Assembly: GCA_030628785.1 (NCBI GenBank)
Contig: DAOVQI010000002.1
Location: 1-30,298, forward strand
Direction: 5' to 3'
Origin: Bacteroidota bacterium
GTDB lineage: Bacteria; Bacteroidota; Bacteroidia; Bacteroidales; VadinHA17
DNA: 30,298 nt
The notes beneath the pieces are model-generated. The model was given only the letters and a program-made list of their open reading frames with translations, was not told the DNA's origin and ran no database searches. The position numbers and the translations under genes are program-made. This document shows, piece by piece, positions 1 to 6,031 of the stretch; positions within the stretch are counted from its first letter, which is position 1; every line of letters starts with the position of its first letter.

Positions 1-524
1 ACCTTGCTCCTGCTCGAGAAAAAGGGACAAAAATGCTGAAGCTGGAAGATAAGCTTTGGATATATTCACCCGGTTCTGACAGAACAATCCAGATTTCAGG
101 ACATATGCTCAAACAATCATTAATGGGATCTGATCTTTCTTACGAAGATATGATGGATAACGTTGAATTGCTTGAAGATTATGATGCTGGTGTTATTGGC
201 TCAGAAGTAGTTGATGAAAGAGATTGCTGGATTGTAGAACTCCAAGCAAAAACTGCAGAAGTTAATTATCAAATCCGTAAAGTTTGGGTGGATAAAGTTC
301 GCTATATTCCATTAAAAGAAGAGCTGTATGCAAAAAGCGGAAAGCTATTAAAAAGAATGGAACTTTTTGATATCACGAAAATTGATAATCGCTGGTATCC
401 AAAGAAAATTGTTTTTAAAGATATGCTTAAAAAAGGTCTCGGAACAGAATTTATCATTGATGAAATTGAATTTGATAAAGAAATTCCGGAATATCTCTTT
501 ACAAAGGCTTCTTTAAGGAAATAG
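1..524 (+). CDS. Outer membrane lipoprotein-sorting protein, LolA-like (5' end outside window)
   Basis: The reading frame is open from base 3 and runs into the window edge, so the ATG at 33 is internal and the N-terminal half, including any signal peptide, is missing. The visible part reads K-G-T-K-M-L-K, then DKLWIYSPGSDRTIQISGHM, then a run with SLMGSD and SYEDMM. This signature is typical of the LolA-like outer membrane lipoprotein-sorting family of Bacteroidota and Proteobacteria, a periplasmic beta-barrel fold with a hydrophobic cavity. Family members are thought to carry lipoproteins or lipids across the periplasm, often beside RND exporters; the partner gene would lie to the left. The C-terminal part (WVDKVRYIPLKEELYAKSGK, then a Y-P-K-K-I-V strand) fits the same fold. 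It ends in TAG directly at repeat A1. The exact substrate cannot be told. Confidence 0.85.
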   Translation, partial: LAPAREKGTKMLKLEDKLWIYSPGSDRTIQISGHMLKQSLMGSDLSYEDMMDNVELLEDYDAGVIGSEVVDERDCWIVELQAKTAEVNYQIRKVWVDKVRYIPLKEELYAKSGKLLKRMELFDITKIDNRWYPKKIVFKDMLKKGLGTEFIIDEIEFDKEIPEYLFTKASLRK

Positions 525-612
525 GATATCGCTACAGGTATCGCATAGACAGACCCTAAGGATCTAAAAACAATAGCCCCGTCCCGATTGCTATCGGGAG
601 AGCCCGGGGTAA
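522..612. repeat. Direct repeat A, copy 1 (contains nested hairpin)
   Basis: About 90 bp that recur in the same orientation at 3548-3639: a GGATATCG start, then ATCGCATAGACAGA, then a nested hairpin at 576-610 with CCCGAT/ATCGGG inside CCCCG/CGGGG. Differences between copies are scattered substitutions plus small indels. It begins at the stop codon of the upstream gene, so it may also serve as a 3' end structure. No coding potential. Confidence 0.75.
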
Positions 613-1022
613 AGATGCAAAACAAAACACCGGACGGGTGAGGGGTGGAGGGTCTTTAGCCTTGGGATCTTAGTGTTTAATTCTAATCGGCTTGAGGTAC
701 AAATCCCCGAAATCATCAGTTTCCCTAAGATCAATGCCGGCAGTCGGGGATTGTTTGCTTATATTCCTCATTACCAGGGGCTTTGCCCCTGGCTATTACC
801 ATATTGTCCCTACGGGACAAATTTGAAATTTTGAATTAATCGATGTCATAGTCCCGGAGGGACTAAAAGATAATAGACAGTCACTTTAGTGGCTGGGTAT
901 AAGCGGATAATGAACAAGAAACAGCCCGTTAGGGCTTGCCTGTCCGTCCGAAGGCGGGAAAGCAGGATTACACAGGATCTGGCTTGGAGTCAGGCCCGGT
1001 AAAATCAAAAATTCTGTTTCAC
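613..1022. repeat. Intergenic hairpin cluster upstream of repeat B1
   Basis: Non-coding spacer with a series of short perfect or near-perfect hairpins with 3-5 nt loops: CCAGGGG/CCCCTGG at 774-792, GTCCC/GGGAC at 806-818, GTCCC/GGGAC at 851-863, AGTCAC/GTGGCT at 879-894 and GCCC/GGGC at 924-935. The order of the GTCCC hairpin followed about 30 bp later by a (A)GNCAC...GTGGCT hairpin recurs at 17241-17285. Same hairpin style as at 10109-10699. No gene seen. Confidence 0.6.
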
Positions 1023-1176
1023 AGGGTCTGATAAATGTAGTTTAGAATCAAGCACTCTGAGCTTCTGTTACGATTTTTTATTTCACAAAATTCTCCTCCT
1101 TTGATAAGGAGGAGTACCCGACCAACGGGAGGGGGAGGTGGTTGGATTAGGGTATGTCCGCTCCCATTTACTCCGT
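1023..1176. repeat. Direct repeat B, copy 1
   Basis: About 154 bp repeated in the same orientation at 3333-3524: starts AGGGTCTGATAAATGTAG, contains CTCCTTTGATAAGGAG and a GACCAACGGGAGGGGGAGGT core, and ends CTCCCATTTACTCCGT. It ends on the last base of the symporter stop codon, so the repeat boundary coincides with the 3' end of that gene. Copy 2 carries an extra hairpin that this copy lacks. Confidence 0.8.
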
Positions 1177-2885
1177 TATCCCGGAGCCTTCTCCTCCGGA
1201 TGTTCTGTTTTAAAATCAACCCAGTATTGTTTAATGGCAGATTTAATTTCCCTGTGAAGGATTAAAATTCCCAACAGGTTGGGTATGGTCATTAGAACGA
1301 TGGTGATGTATGAAACCGACCATATGATGGTGGTATCGGTAAAAGAAGCAAAAAAGAAAGCCACCACATAGATTATTCGATACATAATGACGTATTTTGG
1401 GCCGAATAGGAAAGTTACGGCACGATCACCGTAATAAGACCATGAAATGGAAGTTGAAAAAGCAAATAATAACAACCCGAGGGATACGATATATTTTCCC
1501 CATTTACCCAGGAAACTTCTTTCATAGGCAACGGTTGTTAGCGGTGCACTATGCATCAACGACTTTCCCCGAACAACAATATTTCCTTCCTCTGACACTT
1601 TACCATTCTCTACCAACAAGCTGCCTGTATAAGGATTCCCGTCTTCATAAAAAACAACATTTTCCGCTACTGACCGGGAGTTTAAAATGGTCAGTTTATT
1701 GGCCATAGTACCTTCATTGATTTCCAGTTGCCCGCTATACAAAGGCAGAATTGCTGTCTTTTCAAAATGGTCTAATAATTTTTTCCTGTCTGATTCAGCA
1801 GAATCATCATAAATTCCAGTTACAATTTCCATATCGGTGTACTGAAACTGGTTATCCAGTTTTTCTCTCCATATTCCCGATGAAAGGAGAACCAAACCTG
1901 TAAGTGTGCATATACATATAGTATCAATAAACGGTCCCAGTAGTGCCACTATGCCTTCGGATACAGGTTCATGGGCTCTGGCAGCTGAGTGAGCGATCGG
2001 CGCTGATCCCTGACCCGCCTCGTTGGAAAATAATCCCCTGTTTACACCATTGCTTAATGCTATAGCAAAAGTACCTCCAAGAAAACCACCTCCCGCTGCT
2101 GTTGATGTGAATACATCCTTAAATATGGAAATAAATGAAGGAATAATATTCTCATAATTGGTGAAAATTACTAATATAGCTCCGAGGAAATAGATTATCG
2201 CCATAGCCGGAACCAGCTTGGAGGTTACCTTTACAATTCGTTTGATTCCACCTATGATCACAAGAGCTAACAGGACAGTAAGCACTGCTCCCGTAATAAT
2301 CTGCTTCAATCCGAATGTTTCAAAAATAGAATTGGATATGCTGTTAATCTGGGGCAGATTACCTGTTCCAAAGGAAGAAAAAACGGTTGCTACAGCAAAG
2401 AAAATCCCCAAAACTGTTCCGATTTTTATTATTTTTCCACTTTTTAATTTTATGTTTAATCTTTTCTTCATATAATACATCGGTCCACCAGAAACACTCC
2501 CATCAGGCAACTGATCCCGGTATTTGTGTGAGATCGTAACCTCAACGAATTTTAGGGTCATGCCCAAAACGGCTGTCACCAACATCCAGAATAATGAAGC
2601 CGGACCACCAATATGAATGGCCAAAGCTACTCCGGCGATATTACCTGTACCAATAGTACCGGATAAAGCTGTGGATAATGCCTGGAAATGTGATGCATCA
2701 CCCACATCTCCTGCCCTTTCATACTTTCCCCGCGTTACCCTGATCGCATGCCTGAAATATCTGATCTGCGGAAATTTGAGATAGATTGTAAAAAACAAAC
2801 CGGTTCCAATCAGCAACAAAATAAACCAATCACTACCGCCTAAATACTGATGGAGTTCCTTTAAAAAGTCGTTGATTGCCTGCAT
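1176..2885 (-). CDS. AGCS-family sodium:alanine/glycine symporter with a large soluble insertion
   Basis: 569 aa integral inner-membrane protein of the alanine or glycine:cation symporter family (AGCS, Pfam Na_Ala_symp), which couples amino acid uptake to sodium entry. Diagnostic motifs are LSGTIGTGNIAGVA at about residues 74-87 and NRGLFSNEAGQGSAPIAHSA at 282-301, with hydrophobic helices spread over the chain. Usual family members are about 450-490 aa. This one is longer because of roughly 105 mostly polar residues at about 341-446, between the helix ending SSGIW and the stretch LTTVAYE that precedes the FAFSTSISWSYYGD helix. The start is the ATG at 2885; the first residues MQAINDFLKELHQYLGG lead straight into helix 1. 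It stands alone on the minus strand between repeats A1/B1 and B2/A2. Alanine or glycine is the likely substrate but is not proven by sequence. Confidence 0.93.
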   Translation of the reverse strand: MQAINDFLKELHQYLGGSDWFILLLIGTGLFFTIYLKFPQIRYFRHAIRVTRGKYERAGDVGDASHFQALSTALSGTIGTGNIAGVALAIHIGGPASLFWMLVTAVLGMTLKFVEVTISHKYRDQLPDGSVSGGPMYYMKKRLNIKLKSGKIIKIGTVLGIFFAVATVFSSFGTGNLPQINSISNSIFETFGLKQIITGAVLTVLLALVIIGGIKRIVKVTSKLVPAMAIIYFLGAILVIFTNYENIIPSFISIFKDVFTSTAAGGGFLGGTFAIALSNGVNRGLFSNEAGQGSAPIAHSAARAHEPVSEGIVALLGPFIDTICICTLTGLVLLSSGIWREKLDNQFQYTDMEIVTGIYDDSAESDRKKLLDHFEKTAILPLYSGQLEINEGTMANKLTILNSRSVAENVVFYEDGNPYTGSLLVENGKVSEEGNIVVRGKSLMHSAPLTTVAYERSFLGKWGKYIVSLGLLLFAFSTSISWSYYGDRAVTFLFGPKYVIMYRIIYVVAFFFASFTDTTIIWSVSYITIVLMTIPNLLGILILHREIKSAIKQYWVDFKTEHPEEKAPG

Positions 2886-3332
2886 AAAAAAAATATTTTT
2901 ATAAGTGTTTTATCTTATGAGAAAGAAACAAAAATAACAATTCCCTGGAAAGATAAAAGTATGGTAGAATAAATAATCTGTCACCTCGTCAGACGACCCG
3001 TCAAGTAAGCCGGGCAGGCTTCAGTTTGTCTGACGATTTTTTCTTTATTTAGCTACCGGAATTTTGCGGCGCATATGTAGCTTTTATCTCATGGCAGCGA
3101 TGGCAGTTGCGCCGCCTTCGTATGTTATCCGTAATTTCTACAATAATGGAACCTCTCTGAGGTTCTTTTATTTGTAAGGATCACTCGTATCCCGACTTCA
3201 GTTCGGGCTACGAGTTATTAATTCTGGCAAGGTTCCAGTCCCAACAACTTTCCAGAGTAGTTCCGACCTGGAAGAGTTGGAGCAAAAGACCCTAAGGGTT
3301 TCGTGTGTTGGGTATTCGTCCGGAAAACCCTT
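2886..3332. other. Spacer with hairpins between symporter and repeat B2
   Basis: No gene seen. Structures: CGTCAGAC (2987-2994) pairs with GTCTGACG (3028-3035) followed by ATTTTTTC, which looks like an intrinsic terminator on the plus strand although no plus-strand gene feeds it; ACTCGTA...CCCGA pairs with TCGGGCTACGAGT at 3183-3215; a perfect 14-bp inverted repeat GACCCTAAGGGTTT at 3288-3301 pairs with 3325-3338, overlapping the start of repeat B2. The symporter promoter should lie just right of 2885, but no convincing motif was found. Confidence 0.5.
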
Positions 3333-3524
3333 AGGGTCTGATAAATGTAGTTTAGAATCAAGCACCCAGGGCTTCTGTTACGATTTTTTTATTTTCACAA
3401 AATTTTCCTCCTTTGATAAGGAGCCTGCCCGAAAGAATGAATTCTTTCATTCAGGCGGGGAGTACCCGACCAACGGGAGGGGGAGGTGGTTGGATTAGGG
3501 TATATCCGCTCCCATTTACCCCGT
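3333..3524. repeat. Direct repeat B, copy 2, with nested hairpin insertion
   Basis: Matches copy 1 (1023-1176) end to end, except for an extra stretch at about 3424-3457 placed directly after TTTGATAAGGAG. The extra piece is itself a palindrome: GCCTG/CAGGC at the outside and GAATGAA/TTCATTC near the centre. Copy 1 passes directly from GATAAGGAG to GAGTACCCGACC, so this is either an insertion here or a precise loss there. Confidence 0.75.
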
Positions 3525-3547
3525 GAAATAGTGGCAGAGCCCTGTCT

Positions 3548-3639
3548 TAGGATATCGTTACATGGATCGCATAGACAGATCCTGTAAGGGTCTACCAACA
3601 ATAACCCCGTCCCGATTGTTATCGGGAGAGCCCGGGGTA
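3548..3639. repeat. Direct repeat A, copy 2
   Basis: Second copy of repeat A (522-612), same orientation, with the CCCGAT/ATCGGG hairpin inside CCCCG/CGGGG at 3604-3638. Around the symporter the order is A-B on the left and B-A on the right, although each pair is in direct orientation. The stretch 3640-3822 has TTCG-rich low-complexity DNA and no gene. Confidence 0.7.
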
Positions 3640-3822
3640 GCAATACGACACAGAAACAACCGGTCCTACCATCGTTCATCAGGGAAAAAATGGTTACTCA
3701 CTACGTTCGTGAGATCGCTTCGCTAAGTTCGTTTAGTTCATGGACCGAAACAAAAAACCGTTAATTAGAACCTAAAATCTCATTATCTTTATATCTTCGA
3801 ATAGCCCCCAAAATATACTCTC

Positions 3823-4602
3823 ATGAAAATCCCAATCTATCAGGTTGATGCCTTCACTTCAAAGCTTTTTGGAGGAAATCCCGCAGCCGTCTGTCCTCTC
3901 AAAGATTGGATAGATCCTGGCCTAATGCAAAGTATTGCAGCAGAAAACAATCTTTCAGAAACAGCTTTTTTTGTAAAGAAAAATGACTTCTATGAATTAA
4001 GATGGTTTACACCTGAGATTGAAGTGGACCTCTGCGGTCATGCCACCTTAGCCTCCGGTTTTGTATTATTTAATCATTTGAATTACAATGAGGGAGAAAT
4101 CAAATTTGAAACCAGGAGCGGCAGGTTGATGGTTCAACGGTCAGGAGAACTTATAATCCTTAATTTTCCTGCCAATCCTCCGGTAAAAGTTGATACGCCG
4201 GATAACCTGACTGAAGGTTTGGGCAAGAAACCACTTGAGGTATACAAATCCAGAGATTACCTTGCTTTATTTGAAACTGAAAAAGATGTTTTATCCATAC
4301 AACCTGATTTTAAAATTCTGGAGAAGCTTGATGCATTAGGAATTATAATAACTGCCAGGGGAGATACATCTGATTTTGTATCCCGTTTTTTTGCCCCGGC
4401 TGCGGGAGTCGATGAGGATCCTGTAACCGGTTCAGCACATACAACCCTGGTCCCTTATTGGGCAAAAAAATTAAATAAAACCCAATTCCATGCCTTTCAG
4501 ATATCAAAACGGGGAGGAGAATTGTTCTGTCAACTGGCAGGGGACAGGGTACTGATTAGTGGCAAGGCAAAAACCTATCTTACAGGAGAGATTGAGATAT
4601 AA
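3823..4602 (+). CDS. PhzF family isomerase/epimerase
   Basis: 259 aa protein of the PhzF (phenazine biosynthesis PhzF, diaminopimelate-epimerase-like) fold, a cytosolic enzyme with two similar alpha/beta-barrel halves. N-terminal MKIPIYQVDAFTSKLFGGNP is the family signature, followed by ENNLSETAFF, whose Glu (about residue 46) is the position of the acid/base residue of PhzF. LRWFTPEIEVDLCGHATLAS is the second signature. In the C-terminal half SRFFAPAAGVDEDPVTGSAH and then T-T-L-V-P-Y-W match the conserved glycine/His block. Length is normal for the family (about 260-300 aa). No phenazine genes surround it, so it is more likely one of the many stand-alone PhzF homologues with unknown substrate than a phenazine enzyme. 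The ATG at 3823 is the only start consistent with the conserved N-terminus. Confidence 0.93.
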   Translation: MKIPIYQVDAFTSKLFGGNPAAVCPLKDWIDPGLMQSIAAENNLSETAFFVKKNDFYELRWFTPEIEVDLCGHATLASGFVLFNHLNYNEGEIKFETRSGRLMVQRSGELIILNFPANPPVKVDTPDNLTEGLGKKPLEVYKSRDYLALFETEKDVLSIQPDFKILEKLDALGIIITARGDTSDFVSRFFAPAAGVDEDPVTGSAHTTLVPYWAKKLNKTQFHAFQISKRGGELFCQLAGDRVLISGKAKTYLTGEIEI

Positions 4603-4691
4603 TTATTAAGTAAAAAAGACCACAAACTAGTGCATTTCTTTTATCTTAAGGCTTATAGCCTTTGGAAGCCAACCAATTAAAACATAATATA

Positions 4692-4724
4692 TTTGACTTT
4701 GCTCGTTTTTTTTCGTATATTATG
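4692..4724 (+). promoter_or_regulatory. Candidate Bacteroidota promoter for the HEPN-like gene
   Basis: TTTG at 4692-4695 and, 20 bp on, TATATTATG at 4716-4724, resembling the Bacteroidota -33 (TTTG) and -7 (TAnnTTTG) elements, with an imperfect -7. If real, transcription starts near 4730 and the upstream TTG (4662) and ATG (4722) starts are ruled out in favour of ATG 4755. Confidence 0.35.
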
Positions 4725-4754
4725 CTTCAAAATCTCCTTAAACACACTTTTAAG

Positions 4755-5810
4755 ATGGCACAAATCAATGAAAACCTTATCAGGGCAGTCTTTGACGAAA
4801 TGGTCAAACATAAAACTGCTCTGCAAAAATATCTCATCGTTGATGAGGATGAGGAAGAAGAAGAGGTTGATTACCGGATTCTCGGTGATCTGATCATAAA
4901 AAATTACCCCTGGCCGGTTGGTATAGAATTAAGAAGACTATTTTCCGGCTCTATGCGGCAGCTCGACCGGCTTCGTCTGGACCAGATCTTTAAAACCATT
5001 GAACGGTCAATGCAGTTTATCTGTTTTGTCATGCTCTCACAATTATGGAAAGATAAGCTTAAAGGTGTAGCAGCCATACCGGATAGCCTGTCAAAAGATT
5101 TCGGAACCAGATTTTGCGTACTGAGCCTGGGGAATTTTACCTGGTTAATCAGATCGGTAGGGAAATTATACAAGGACAATAATATCGAATGGTTCATGCC
5201 GGAGATGGGCGAAAATTTCGATAAAAAATTCTATGCTGCACTTGATTTTTGGGTCCCTGAGCGAAATGAGATCGGGCATTACCAGATCAACCTTACCCAG
5301 GAAGAAATCGAAAAACGGTGTGTTGAGTACGAAGAGAAGTTAACCTATATACTTCAGAGACTCGCCTTCCTGGCGAAATATAAATTAGTTTCTGTGAGGG
5401 AAATTAAAGTGGAAAAGCCTAAAAACAGGGAGGCGACGTTCCATCATGTAATTGATTTGCTAAACAGTACAGATTCCGATTTTGCAGCAAAAGAAATAGA
5501 TGAGACAATATATTCCGAAAGCAACTCGGTGCTGTTAATGAAAACCATTAAATCCATTGAGGAATATTTAAACCTTTCTCCGTTAGTTATCGATACCCAT
5601 TCAGAGGTACTTGACACAAAAGAAAAATTTGGTATTAAAAAAGATGTATTTATGTATACCAAATTCAGGAATGATCAATTGTTTTACCTTGGAACAGAGG
5701 TAACAGAAAAATGTGATTTAAGAGCAATGAGTAATTATGGGATATTGGTAGAAGAATTTAAGGAACTGCTTTCTGCAATTGCACCTTCCGAGGCCACTGT
5801 TGAGGCTTAA
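4755..5810 (+). CDS. HEPN-like protein of unknown function
   Basis: 351 aa from the ATG at 4755 (MAQINENLIRAVFDEMVKHK). A longer reading from TTG 4662 exists but its first 31 residues overlap a promoter-like sequence and look non-genic. The protein is soluble and mostly helical. It has an acidic patch at residues 30-39 (DEDEEEEEVD), a helical part with PVGIELRRLF and LDRLRLDQIFKTIER, and PERNEIGHYQ at residues 168-177. R170-N-x3-H175 fits the Rx4-6H motif of HEPN domains, which in toxins and CRISPR/Abi effectors is the RNase active site and in other proteins is non-catalytic. The C-terminal third (from about residue 225) is unlike anything I recognise. It lies 221 bp upstream of the first nSTAND gene on the same strand, so co-expression is possible. 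The HEPN call rests on one motif plus helical context. Confidence 0.5.
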   Translation: MAQINENLIRAVFDEMVKHKTALQKYLIVDEDEEEEEVDYRILGDLIIKNYPWPVGIELRRLFSGSMRQLDRLRLDQIFKTIERSMQFICFVMLSQLWKDKLKGVAAIPDSLSKDFGTRFCVLSLGNFTWLIRSVGKLYKDNNIEWFMPEMGENFDKKFYAALDFWVPERNEIGHYQINLTQEEIEKRCVEYEEKLTYILQRLAFLAKYKLVSVREIKVEKPKNREATFHHVIDLLNSTDSDFAAKEIDETIYSESNSVLLMKTIKSIEEYLNLSPLVIDTHSEVLDTKEKFGIKKDVFMYTKFRNDQLFYLGTEVTEKCDLRAMSNYGILVEEFKELLSAIAPSEATVEA

Positions 5811-6031
5811 TTCAGTGAGACTATGATTTTAAAAGTCGAAGGCGCATTAAAATCATTAAGACGAACTGATCCCGACTGCGAAGCATGTCGGGATCTAATA
5901 GGGTTACATTCCCTACCGCTTGCGGTGTATAGAAAAAGCAATATACCCTTGAGATACTCCGCTGCTTGTCCCAAAGGGATCCCTTACGGGGCGGCGGGGA
6001 GGTTCATTTATAACCCCCAAAACCATTAAAA
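5811..6031. repeat. Hairpin-rich spacer upstream of nSTAND copy 1
   Basis: Contains a 9-bp perfect stem GATCCCGAC/GTCGGGATC at 5869-5896, ACCGC/GCGGT near 5920, and a GC-rich imperfect hairpin around 5960-6004 (CCGCTGC ... GGCGGGGAGGTTCATTT) ending 30 bp before the ATG. Unlike the spacers before copies 2 and 3, it has no PycTM remnant. Confidence 0.5.

Noticed and set aside
302..625. Minus-strand frame of about 107 codons, and a similar one at 3395-3679
   Set aside because: The first overlaps the lipoprotein-sorting gene and repeat A; the second is made up of repeats A and B. No protein-like composition.
3823..4602. Phenazine biosynthesis cluster
   Set aside because: Only a PhzF homologue is present; none of the other phz genes is nearby.
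4662..4754. TTG start giving a longer HEPN-like protein
   Set aside because: Overlaps a promoter-like sequence; the extension has no protein-like pattern; ATG 4755 is a better start.
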